From an uncultured Clostridia bacterium (GTDB lineage: Bacteria; Bacillota; Clostridia; Christensenellales; Borkfalkiaceae): a stretch of DNA of 12,484 nucleotides. A program made the translations under genes and the position numbers. The DNA is taken from positions 1-12,484 of the forward strand of contig CANREK010000018.1 in NCBI GenBank assembly GCA_947629605.1, in the 5' to 3' direction. The notes under the pieces are model-generated. The model saw only the letters and a program-made list of their open reading frames with translations. It did not search any database and had not been told where the DNA came from. This document shows, in pieces, positions 1 through 5,967 of this stretch. The first letter of the stretch is position 1; each line of letters begins with the position of its first letter.

Positions 1-835
1 CGCCATTCCCACGACGGCGGGCACGGGGAGCGAGGTCACGCCGTTTGCCGTCATCACCGACGAGACGACGGGCACCAAATACCCGCTCGCCGATTATGAA
101 CTCCTGCCCGACATGGCCATCGTGGACGTCGATCTCATGATGGATATCCCCAAGGGGCTCACCTCCTGCGCGGGCATCGACGCCGTTTCCCATGCGCTCG
201 AAGCGATCGCCTCCGTCATGGCGACGGATTTCACCAATGGCATCGCGAAGGAGGCCCTGCGACTGCTCTTTACCTATCTTCCCTCGGCCTACAAGAACGG
301 CGCCGCCGACCCCGAAGCGCGGGAAAAGGTCGCCAATGCGGCCACGATGGCGGGCATGGCGTTTGCGAATGCCTTTCTCGGCGTCAGCCACTCCATGGCG
401 CACAAGCTCGGCTCCTATTTCCACATCCCGCACGGCATGGCGAACGCCCTCATGCTCGAAGAGGTCATCCGCTTCAACAGCGCCGAGGCGCCCACCAAGA
501 TGGGGACCTTCCCGCAGTACGCCTATCCGCAGTGCATGGCACGCTATGCGGATGTCGGCCGCTATCTCGGCTGTACGGGAAAGACGGACGAGGCCGTTGT
601 GGAGAACTTCATCAAAAAGCTCCGCACGCTCATGGAGGAGATCGGCCAGCCGAAAACCATCAAAGAGGCGCTCGGAGATAAATATACCGAAGAGCAGTTC
701 CTTGCAAAACTCGATGCCATGACGGAGGACGCCTTTGACGACCAATGCACGGGCGCAAATCCCCGCTATCCGCTCATGTCCGAGATCAAACAGATGTACC
801 TCAACGCCTATTACGGACGGAAAGCCGTCAAATGA
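1..835 (+). CDS. adhE: Bifunctional aldehyde-alcohol dehydrogenase AdhE, C-terminal (iron-dependent alcohol dehydrogenase) part; 5' end outside window
   Basis: The reading frame is open from base 2 and ends at TGA 833-835, giving about 277 residues with no start codon in view. The protein carries the Fe-ADH nucleotide motif TAGTGSEVTPFAVITD at its beginning. It also has the iron-ligand motifs GIDAVSHALE (Asp and His), HSMAHKLG and HIPHG, and ends with DDQCTGANPRYPLMSEIKQ. Established knowledge: these match the C-terminal half of AdhE, which reduces acetaldehyde to ethanol with NADH; the N-terminal acetaldehyde-CoA dehydrogenase half would lie upstream. The phrases KYPLADYELLPDMAIVD and AFDDQCTGANPRYP are much closer to AdhE than to generic short Fe-ADHs, but a stand-alone alcohol dehydrogenase cannot be excluded without the upstream sequence. 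The stop codon overlaps the start of the hydrogenase gene (ATGA), so the two are probably one operon. Confidence 0.9.
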   Translation, partial: AIPTTAGTGSEVTPFAVITDETTGTKYPLADYELLPDMAIVDVDLMMDIPKGLTSCAGIDAVSHALEAIASVMATDFTNGIAKEALRLLFTYLPSAYKNGAADPEAREKVANAATMAGMAFANAFLGVSHSMAHKLGSYFHIPHGMANALMLEEVIRFNSAEAPTKMGTFPQYAYPQCMARYADVGRYLGCTGKTDEAVVENFIKKLRTLMEEIGQPKTIKEALGDKYTEEQFLAKLDAMTEDAFDDQCTGANPRYPLMSEIKQMYLNAYYGRKAVK

Positions 836-2307
836 TCGAATTCCGAAGTTCATCCTCAAAACTGAGGCATCAGGTCTTTGTCGAAGTCGCCAAGGCCGCG
901 TTCGATGCGGAAAACGTCATCGAGGCCTTGGAGGAGATCCCGTATCACCTCACACCGACCGAGGAGCCGAGATACCGCGAGAGCATCTACCGCGAGAGGG
1001 CGATCGCTTCCGAACGCGTGAGGCTCGCCGTCGGCATGTCGCTTCGGCCGCAGGACAGTCCCGCGCCCCTTACGAGCGGCTTCGACGAGGAAAAGATCTC
1101 CGAAAAGTACTACGAACCGCCCCTGATGCAGGTCATTCCCTCGGCGTGCGACAGGTGCGAAGAGGACAAATTCGAGGTCAGCAACCTCTGCCGAAAGTGC
1201 ATTGCACGCTACTGCGTTCACGCCTGTCCCGTGCATGCCGTGTCCGTCAAAGAGGACCGCTACGCCGTCATCGACCAAACGAAGTGCATTCACTGCGGAA
1301 AATGCAGGGCGGCATGCCCGTACGAGGCCATCATCCACAAGGTCCGCCCCTGTGCGGCCAACTGCGGGGTAGATGCCATTGCGAGCGACAAGCTCGGCAG
1401 GGCACAGATCGACCCCGAAAAGTGCGTTGCATGCGGACAATGCATGGTGCACTGCCCGTTCGGCGCCATCGTCGATAAGTCGCAGATCTTCCAGCTCATC
1501 TATGCCATCAAGGCAAACGAGGAGCTCATTGCCGAGGTCGCACCCTCGGTCGTGGGGCAATTCGGGCAGAATGTGACGCTCGGGAAGCTGTTTTCCGCCC
1601 TCAAAGCGCTCGGATTTACGGAATCCTACGAAGTGGCCGCGGGCGCGGACATCGGCGCACAGGCCGAGGCCAAGAAGTATGCCGAAGAGGTCGCAACGGG
1701 CAAACAGCCCTTCCTTCTGACCTCATGCTGTCCCTCGTGGATCATGGTGGCCGAGCGCGAATTCCCGGGGCTTTCAAAGGGGATCTCGACGACGCTCACG
1801 CCCATGGTGACGACGGCACGGCTCATCAAGAGCTCGCATCCGACGGCGAAAGTCGTGTTCATCGGGCCATGCGCGGCCAAAAAACTCGAAGCAAAGAGCG
1901 AAAGAGTGCGCTCGGACGTCGATTTCGTCATCACGTTTGAGGAACTTTTGGCCATCTTCGAGGCAAAGGGCATTCAGCCCGAGACCTTTGAGGACGTTCC
2001 CGCGGGAGATGCGACCGCGGCGGGGCGGGGCTACGGCGCGTCGGGCGGCGTTGCGGCGGCGATCGGCGCATGCCTGAAAGAAATTTCTCCCGAGACGGAG
2101 CTCAAAGTCGACCGCGCGGAGGGGCTGTTTGAATGCAGAAAACTGCTCCGCCTTGCAAAATTCGGCAAGCGAGAGGGGTATCTCTTGGAGGGAATGGGCT
2201 GCCCCGGGGGCTGTGTCGGCGGCGCGGGCGTCAATCTTCCCGTCGGAAAGGGGACCGATGCCTTAAAGAAATTTACCGATGCCACAGAGAAAAAGACCCC
2301 GAATTGA
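832..2307 (+). CDS. hydA: Monomeric [FeFe] hydrogenase, group B-like, with N-terminal iron-sulfur cluster domains
   Basis: The 491-residue protein has all three H-cluster signatures: L1 TSCCPSW (297-303), L2 PCAAKK (346-351) and L3 EGMGCPGGC (453-461). The cluster-binding cysteines would be C299/C300, C347, C457 and C461. Upstream lie two ferredoxin-type motifs (C152/C155/C158/C162 and C198/C201/C204/C208), a Cys pair C174/C178, and a further set C106, C109, C120, C123, C128, C132. Established knowledge: Gly before PC in L2 and the short L3 ending GGAGV are typical of group B, whereas group A has MPCxxK and usually GGGQ. The protein should exchange electrons with ferredoxin to make or consume H2 in the cytoplasm. 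The start is placed at ATG 832, inside the adhE stop (4-bp overlap), because the frame upstream of it lies within adhE; the nearby Shine-Dalgarno (GGACGG, 815-820) is weak, suggesting translational coupling. Maturation genes hydE/F/G are not in the window. Confidence 0.93.
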   Translation: MIEFRSSSSKLRHQVFVEVAKAAFDAENVIEALEEIPYHLTPTEEPRYRESIYRERAIASERVRLAVGMSLRPQDSPAPLTSGFDEEKISEKYYEPPLMQVIPSACDRCEEDKFEVSNLCRKCIARYCVHACPVHAVSVKEDRYAVIDQTKCIHCGKCRAACPYEAIIHKVRPCAANCGVDAIASDKLGRAQIDPEKCVACGQCMVHCPFGAIVDKSQIFQLIYAIKANEELIAEVAPSVVGQFGQNVTLGKLFSALKALGFTESYEVAAGADIGAQAEAKKYAEEVATGKQPFLLTSCCPSWIMVAEREFPGLSKGISTTLTPMVTTARLIKSSHPTAKVVFIGPCAAKKLEAKSERVRSDVDFVITFEELLAIFEAKGIQPETFEDVPAGDATAAGRGYGASGGVAAAIGACLKEISPETELKVDRAEGLFECRKLLRLAKFGKREGYLLEGMGCPGGCVGGAGVNLPVGKGTDALKKFTDATEKKTPN

Positions 2308-2317
2308 GGTCTTTTTT
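2290..2317 (+). terminator. Intrinsic terminator of the adhE-hydrogenase operon
   Basis: Bases 2290-2298 (AAAAAGACC) pair with 2308-2316 (GGTCTTTTT) around a 9-nt loop, and the 3' arm merges into a T run ending at 2317. The hydrogenase stop codon TGA (2305-2307) lies in the loop, so the terminator begins inside the coding sequence. The A-tract in the 5' arm could also support termination on the opposite strand. Confidence 0.8.
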
Positions 2318-2346
2318 GTGTCGAAATATCAAAAAATCGGTTTTAG

Positions 2347-2366
2347 CATAGTACTATGTCAGACAT
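2347..2366. repeat. Two overlapping short palindromes in the convergent intergenic spacer
   Basis: CATAGTACTATG (2347-2358) is a perfect 12-bp palindrome and overlaps ATGTCAGACAT (2356-2366), an 11-bp palindrome. AGACATAA occurs at 2361-2368 and again at 2378-2385. They lie between the terminators of the converging hydrogenase and rplI genes. No function is recognised; the spacer has no ORF. Confidence 0.5.
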
Positions 2367-2383
2367 AATATATAAATAGACAT

Positions 2384-2411
2384 AAAAACGGGCGCCCCAT
2401 GCGGGCGCCCG
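2384..2411 (-). terminator. Intrinsic terminator of rplI
   Basis: Read on the minus strand, a 9-bp GC-only stem (CGGGCGCCC, bases 2411-2403 with 2397-2389) around a 5-nt loop is followed by five T residues (A run 2384-2388 on the plus strand). It begins 13 bases beyond the rplI stop codon. Confidence 0.9.
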
Positions 2412-2424
2412 TTCATATATTCTG

Positions 2425-2868
2425 TTATTTTGCGATGACGTTGACCTTGATCTTGGAGAGAACGCCCTCCATGAGGCGGACTTCCACATCGTAGGTGCCG
2501 ACATTCTTGATGGGCTCCTTTAAGAGCACTTTCTTTTTGTCGACGTCAAAGCCGAGCTCTTCGAGCGCCGAGGCGATGTGCTGGGCGGTGACGGAGCCGA
2601 ACGTCTTGCCGTTTTCGCCCGCACGGATCTCCAAATCGATGCCCGTGCCCGTGAGCCGATCGGCAAGTTCTTTGAGCGCCTTGACGTTTTCGGCCTTGTG
2701 ATAGGCCTCCGAGCTCTTTTTTTGGTTCATTTCGTTGATCGCGGCGGCGGTGGCGACCTCCGCAAGTCCCTTTTTGACGAGGAAATTCCTGCCGTAGCCG
2801 TCGGAGACCTCTATGATATCGCCCTTTTTGCCGGTGCCTTTGATGTCCTCTTTCAGAATTACTTTCAT
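2425..2868 (-). CDS. rplI: 50S ribosomal protein bL9
   Basis: The gene encodes 147 residues, the usual length for bL9. The N-terminal domain begins MKVILKEDIKGTGKKGDIIEV and continues with the family signature DGYGRNFLVKKGLA (about residues 23-36). A long charged connecting helix (about 45-75) joins it to a C-terminal domain containing GKTFGSVTAQHI and LKEPIKNVGTYDVEV. bL9 binds 23S rRNA near the base of the L1 stalk and spans the two globular domains with that helix. The start at 2868 is chosen because the protein matches the family from this Met and AGGAG lies 8 nt upstream; an open frame continues upstream to 3006 but runs through the promoter. In many Firmicutes rplI is next to gdpP and dnaB/dnaC. 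Here it is monocistronic, with its own promoter and terminator. Confidence 0.97.
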   Translation of the reverse strand: MKVILKEDIKGTGKKGDIIEVSDGYGRNFLVKKGLAEVATAAAINEMNQKKSSEAYHKAENVKALKELADRLTGTGIDLEIRAGENGKTFGSVTAQHIASALEELGFDVDKKKVLLKEPIKNVGTYDVEVRLMEGVLSKIKVNVIAK

Positions 2869-2876
2869 GTTTTTCA

Positions 2877-2881
2877 CTCCT
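2877..2881 (-). promoter_or_regulatory. Ribosome binding site of rplI
   Basis: AGGAG on the minus strand with 8-nt spacing to ATG 2868-2866. It fixes the rplI start and rules out the longer open frame, whose extra residues resemble no L9 sequence. Confidence 0.85.
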
Positions 2882-2889
2882 TTTCTTTC

Positions 2890-2918
2890 ATTGTACAATT
2901 TTTTCCGCTTTTTGTCAA
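2890..2918 (-). promoter_or_regulatory. Sigma-A type promoter of rplI
   Basis: On the minus strand, TTGACA (2918-2913) is separated by exactly 17 bp from TACAAT (2895-2890). This is a perfect -35 and a 5/6 -10. Transcription should start near 2883, leaving a leader of only about 15 nt before the rplI start codon. No regulator site is evident. Confidence 0.88.
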
Positions 2919-2930
2919 TATCATCTCCAT

Positions 2931-2956
2931 ATATTTTTTTGAGGGCGTGGCATACT
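2931..2956 (+). promoter_or_regulatory. Possible sporulation-type (sigma-E-like) promoter for the DUF1540 gene
   Basis: ATATT (2931-2935) lies 15 bp upstream of CATACT (2951-2956). This resembles the Bacillus sigma-E pattern (-35 ending ATATT, 13-15 bp, -10 beginning CATAC). A start near 2964 would leave a leader of about 12 nt. No convincing sigma-A promoter is visible on this strand. The match is short, so this is a suggestion only. Confidence 0.22.
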
Positions 2957-2963
2957 TGGAAAG

Positions 2964-2970
2964 AAGGAGG
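2964..2970 (+). promoter_or_regulatory. Strong ribosome binding site of the DUF1540 gene
   Basis: AAGGAGG, a full Shine-Dalgarno match, is placed 5 nt before ATG 2976. It supports translation of the short frame starting there. Confidence 0.85.
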
Positions 2971-2975
2971 GGAGT

Positions 2976-3131
2976 ATGGAACACAAGTTGAATTGCGGCG
3001 TGACATGCGGCGTGACGGAATGCAAGTACAACCGTGACGGCATGGCGTGCGAACTTTCCAAGATCCATGTGGGCAACGCGTGCGATACGGAAAGCTGTAC
3101 CTGCTGTGACAGTTTTATGCAGCGCAAGTGA
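2976..3131 (+). CDS. Small cysteine-rich DUF1540 family protein (51 aa)
   Basis: The 51-residue frame has eight cysteines: C7, C11, C16, C25, C36, C41, C43 and C44. It has the DUF1540 layout: CGVTCGVTECKYNRDGMAC, then a hydrophobic IHVG turn (30-33), then DTESCTCCDSF. There is no signal peptide or membrane segment, so it should be cytoplasmic. Established knowledge: DUF1540 proteins are common in Clostridia, often in one or two copies of this repeat, and have no firmly assigned function; the cysteine spacing suggests metal binding. The start is fixed by the strong Shine-Dalgarno at 2964-2970. It is read divergently from rplI and is followed by a hairpin-rich spacer. The function is unknown. 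Confidence 0.88.
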   Translation: MEHKLNCGVTCGVTECKYNRDGMACELSKIHVGNACDTESCTCCDSFMQRK

Positions 3132-3161
3132 GCCGGGTATAAATGCGTGTTTGTGACACAA

Positions 3162-3258
3162 TCTATGTTCAAGCGGGTTCGCTTTGAAAATAGAGTTTCT
3201 GCCACAGGCACGCATGCGGCAGAAACGCAGAAGGGATGCTTATGGCATCCCTTCTTGC
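3162..3258 (+). other. Three contiguous hairpins in the DUF1540-murB spacer; possible structured RNA
   Basis: Hairpin 1 is 3162-3194: TCTAT/ATAGA outer stem, then TTCAAGCG pairing with CGCTTTGAA with one bulge, loop GGTT. Hairpin 2 is 3195-3226: GTTTCTGCC/GGCAGAAAC, 14-nt loop. Hairpin 3 is 3227-3258: GC plus AGAAGGGATGC pairing with GCATCCCTTCT, one bulged T, 5-nt loop. They abut with no unpaired base between them and measure 33, 32 and 32 nt. The 5' arm of hairpin 2 (TTCTGC, 3197-3202) could instead pair with GCAGAA at 3227-3232 in hairpin 3. A T run follows at 3271-3275 but not directly after a stem, so a simple terminator is not a good fit. The spacer 3132-3396 holds no convincing ORF. 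I recognise no known riboswitch or RNA family. Confidence 0.4.
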
Positions 3259-3351
3259 ATGTACGGGCGCTTTTTCTAATAGAATATTTATATTCGGTGC
3301 GGCGCGGGAGAATGGGGAAAGAAATTTTCTCGAAAAATATCTCAAATCCCG

Positions 3352-3380
3352 TTGAAAAGTCCCGAAGAATATGTTAAAAT
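3352..3380 (+). promoter_or_regulatory. Sigma-A type extended -10 promoter for the murB-dnaE cluster
   Basis: TTGAAA (3352-3357), a 17-bp spacer, and TAAAAT (3375-3380), with an extended -10 TG at 3372-3373. Both hexamers match consensus at 5 of 6 positions. The expected start, about 3386-3388, falls on or just after the GGAG that precedes murB, so the leader would be about 10 nt. Confidence 0.7.
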
Positions 3381-3396
3381 AAAGGAGAAAAATATA

Positions 3397-4290
3397 TTGG
3401 GTGTCTATGCGCATTTTGCGGAAAGATTTCCTTTGGCCGCAGCAAGGGAGCGCATCTTTTTTTCCCGCTGTACCACGATCGGATGCGGCGGAGAGAGCGT
3501 TTCCGTCTCACCCTCGGATGCCGAAGAGGCCGTCGCGGTCTTAAACTTTTTGAAAAGAGAACGCATTCCGCATGCCTTCCTCGGCGCGGGGGCCAACACG
3601 CTCCTGCCCGACGGCCGTCATGAGGCCGTTTTGGTGCGTTCCGACCTTCTCAAAGGCCTCGTTCTGAGCGGAAACACGCTCTATGCGGGCGCGGGCGTCA
3701 CGGGCGGTGCGCTCATCCGCTTTGCGCTCACCCACGGGATCGGCGGATTCGAACCCTTTATCGGCATTCCGATGACCGTCGGCGGCGCATGCGTCATGAA
3801 TGCGGGCGTCAGGGAGCGGCACCTTTCGGATGTCGCCTTGCGCGTGCTCGCCGTGAGAGGGGGCAGGATCGAGAGTTTTTCCCCCGAGACCTGCCGGTTC
3901 GACGAAAAAGAGAGCATCTTTCAAGAGGGCATCTTCGTCGTCGGCGTCCTTCTCCGTGCGGAACGGGCTCCGCAGGAGATCATCCGCAAGCGATGCGGGG
4001 AATTCCTCGCGCGTCGGGCCTCGCTCCCCAAGGGGCACAGCATGGGCTGCGTCTTTGTCAACCCCAAGGAGATGGGCGCGGGGCAGCTCATCGACCGCTG
4101 CGGCCTCAAAGGAATGCGGTGCGGCGGAGCGTTCGTCTCCGACAAGCACGCCAACTTTATCATCAACGAGGGCACAAGTTCCGCCGATGTCGCCGCGCTC
4201 ATCGACGGCGTCAAGGCCGAAGTCCGGAAAAAGACGGGCATCGTCCTCAGGGAAGAGGTCAGAAGATTGACCTTTTCGGCAGATCCATAA
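3397..4290 (+). CDS. murB: UDP-N-acetylenolpyruvoylglucosamine reductase (MurB), with substituted catalytic residues
   Basis: MurB reduces UDP-GlcNAc-enolpyruvate to UDP-MurNAc with NADPH and FAD, the second committed step of peptidoglycan synthesis. The 297-residue protein has FAD-binding FLGAGANTLLPDG (61-73), GIPMTVGGACVMNAG (123-137), MGCVFVNP (216-223), AGQLIDRCGLKG (228-239) and the ending LREEVRR (284-290). Compared with the family, the catalytic Arg of the Tyr-Arg-x-Ser motif aligns with K171 (FDEKESIF) and the proton-donor Ser aligns with C218; the C-terminal Glu is kept (E287). The start is placed at TTG 3397, 9 nt after GGAG (3384-3387). The frame is open from TTG 3352, but that stretch is the promoter. 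It is the first gene of a cluster running to dnaE; the next gene begins 30 bp downstream. Confidence 0.9.
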   Translation: MGVYAHFAERFPLAAARERIFFSRCTTIGCGGESVSVSPSDAEEAVAVLNFLKRERIPHAFLGAGANTLLPDGRHEAVLVRSDLLKGLVLSGNTLYAGAGVTGGALIRFALTHGIGGFEPFIGIPMTVGGACVMNAGVRERHLSDVALRVLAVRGGRIESFSPETCRFDEKESIFQEGIFVVGVLLRAERAPQEIIRKRCGEFLARRASLPKGHSMGCVFVNPKEMGAGQLIDRCGLKGMRCGGAFVSDKHANFIINEGTSSADVAALIDGVKAEVRKKTGIVLREEVRRLTFSADP

Positions 4291-4320
4291 ATACGTCTCG
4301 GCTATTTTTACGGAGCAGAC

Positions 4321-5091
4321 ATGAAACTTACCGCAGATTATCATACCCACACGCCGTATTCGCACGGAAAGAATACGGTGATGGAAAACGCCGTGCGGGC
4401 GAAGGAGCTCGGCCTTTCCGCCGTAGCCATCACCGACCACGGCTTTTCCCATGTCGTGTTCGGCGTCAAGAGAAAGCAGGTGCCTTCTCTCATCCGCGAC
4501 TGCCGCGAGGCGGAAGCGGCGACGGGCATCAAGGTGCTCGTGGGCATGGAGTGCAATTTAAGGGGCATTTCCGGCCTCACCGACCTCACGGAAGAGGACT
4601 ACAAGGACTTTGATATCTTTTTGATGGGCGTCCATGTCATGGCGCATTGCGACAAGTTTGCCGACCGCAAGATCGGCTGGCGGAGCTGGTGGGACACCCA
4701 ATTCCACATCAAACCCTCCAAAAAGCTCATCGACTACACGACCAAGGCCTACATCCACTGCATCGAGAAAAATCCCATCGACATCTTGACGCATCTCAAT
4801 TTCCAATGCTATTCGGATGTCGTGGAAGTCGCAAAATGCTGCCGCGACTACGGCACATACCTTGAAATCAGTTCCAAAAAACAGCATTTGACGGATGAGG
4901 AACTCGACAAAGTCGTGCAGACGGGGGTAAGATTCGTCGTCAACTCCGATGCGCACAGCGTCGACAGGATCGGGGACACCCTTCTCGCGGAGGAACAGAT
5001 CAAGCGCGTGGGTGTTCCCTTGGACCGCATCGACAACATCGACGGCAGACTGCCCGTGTTCCGTTTTCAAGAATTCAAACAACATCTGTAA
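4321..5091 (+). CDS. PHP-domain metal-dependent phosphoesterase
   Basis: The 256-residue protein is a single PHP domain with the full metal-ligand set: H8 and H10 (DYHTHT), H15, D39/H40 (TDHG), E77, H105, H158, and D210/H212 (NSDAH). This layout is that of YcdX-like and histidinol-phosphatase-like hydrolases with a trinuclear metal centre. The substrate cannot be told from sequence; nucleotide 3',5'-diphosphates, histidinol phosphate and DNA ends are all precedents in the superfamily. There is no signal peptide or membrane segment. GGAG at 4312-4315 lies 5 nt before the ATG. A PHP gene near murB and whiA is a recurring Firmicutes arrangement, and its stop is only 3 nt from the whiA start, so it is co-transcribed with that gene. 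Confidence 0.88.
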   Translation: MKLTADYHTHTPYSHGKNTVMENAVRAKELGLSAVAITDHGFSHVVFGVKRKQVPSLIRDCREAEAATGIKVLVGMECNLRGISGLTDLTEEDYKDFDIFLMGVHVMAHCDKFADRKIGWRSWWDTQFHIKPSKKLIDYTTKAYIHCIEKNPIDILTHLNFQCYSDVVEVAKCCRDYGTYLEISSKKQHLTDEELDKVVQTGVRFVVNSDAHSVDRIGDTLLAEEQIKRVGVPLDRIDNIDGRLPVFRFQEFKQHL

Positions 5092-5094
5092 ATC

Positions 5095-5967
5095 ATGAGT
5101 TTTACGACCGAAATCAAACGGGAGCTCGTCAGAACTTCCCCCGACAGCAGAGAGGGCTGCCTCGCGCTCTTGCAGGCGGCGATCATGACGTGCGGCGAAC
5201 GGACCGAGGAGGGGTTCTCCTTCGTCAGTGAAAACGAATCCGTCGCCGCCTATCTTCTCGGCATTGCGGAAAAGTGCTCCTGTCCCATGCTGCTCACGGC
5301 GGCCGTGCGCGATCGCAGACACGGTAGGGACAAGCTGACCTTTGCCGCCGCGGGAGAGGAGGCAAGGCGCCGTGCGGAGGAGATCTTTTCCCAAGACTTT
5401 TCGGAGGAAGAGACCGCGCTTTCCTTTTTGAAGGGGGCCTTCCTCGGGGGCGGCAGCTGTATTCTGCCCCGCGGGGAGAACAAGACGGGCTATCATCTGG
5501 AATTTGTCTTTCCCTCGCTCTCCGACGCCGCTCTCTTGGAGGAAGTCTTTCACAGACTGCTTCTGCTCTGCGGCATGGTGGAGCGTGCGGACAAGTATGT
5601 AATATATTGTAAGAGCAGAGAGGGGATCGGAGACCTTCTCTCCATGCTCGGGGCAGAACGTTCGTTGAAGCTCCTCGAACGCACCGCCGCCGAACGGGAT
5701 GAGCGCAACAACCGCAACCGCCTTGAAAACTGCACGGCGGGCAATGTGGACAGGTCGCTCACGGCAAGCGCACAGCAGATCCGCACCTTGGCGTCCCTCA
5801 GCGAGGGCGAACTCATGGCGCTTCCCGAACCCTTAAAGGAGACGGCCAAGGCCCGCATCGACAATCCGACTTTTACTTACACCGAACTTGCGGCGCATCT
5901 CGGGATCACCAAGAGCTGTCTCCAACGCCGCCTCAAAAAATTGATGTCTTTGGGAGAAACACCGTGA
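5095..5967 (+). CDS. whiA: DNA-binding protein WhiA
   Basis: The 290-residue protein has the WhiA architecture. Residues 1-105 form the N-terminal domain (MSFTTEIKRELVR start). About 108-215 is a degenerate LAGLIDADG fold (FLKGAFLGGGSCILPRG, 111-126, then GYHLEF). A conserved RNRLENCTAGNVDRSLTAS segment (207-225) follows, and the C-terminal helix-turn-helix is TYTELAAHLGITKS plus CLQRRLKKL (261-283). WhiA is a sporulation regulator in actinomycetes; in Bacillus it affects cell division and chromosome segregation and binds DNA. No Shine-Dalgarno is visible in the 3-nt gap after the PHP gene, so translation is probably coupled. The last base of its Pro codon starts the GTG of dnaE (4-bp overlap). 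Its usual Firmicutes partners rapZ and yvcK are absent next to it. Confidence 0.93.
   Translation: MSFTTEIKRELVRTSPDSREGCLALLQAAIMTCGERTEEGFSFVSENESVAAYLLGIAEKCSCPMLLTAAVRDRRHGRDKLTFAAAGEEARRRAEEIFSQDFSEEETALSFLKGAFLGGGSCILPRGENKTGYHLEFVFPSLSDAALLEEVFHRLLLLCGMVERADKYVIYCKSREGIGDLLSMLGAERSLKLLERTAAERDERNNRNRLENCTAGNVDRSLTASAQQIRTLASLSEGELMALPEPLKETAKARIDNPTFTYTELAAHLGITKSCLQRRLKKLMSLGETP

Noticed and set aside
735..1478. 247-codon plus-strand frame overlapping the adhE end and hydrogenase start
   Set aside because: It is an alternative frame of the hydrogenase gene with an Arg/His-rich translation and no recognisable motif.
3151..3161. TTGTGACACAA palindrome resembling a Rex or CRP-type operator
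   Set aside because: It is only 11 bp, half of either site's length, and lies far from any promoter or start codon in view.
3171..3184. AAGCGGGTTCGCTT as a tRNA T-arm
   Set aside because: The loop is four bases rather than the seven of a T-loop, and no acceptor, D or anticodon arms can be assembled around it.
3541..4452. 303-codon minus-strand frame across murB and the PHP gene
   Set aside because: It spans two clear plus-strand genes and their intergenic gap, has no ribosome binding site or recognisable motif, and follows codon-bias composition.
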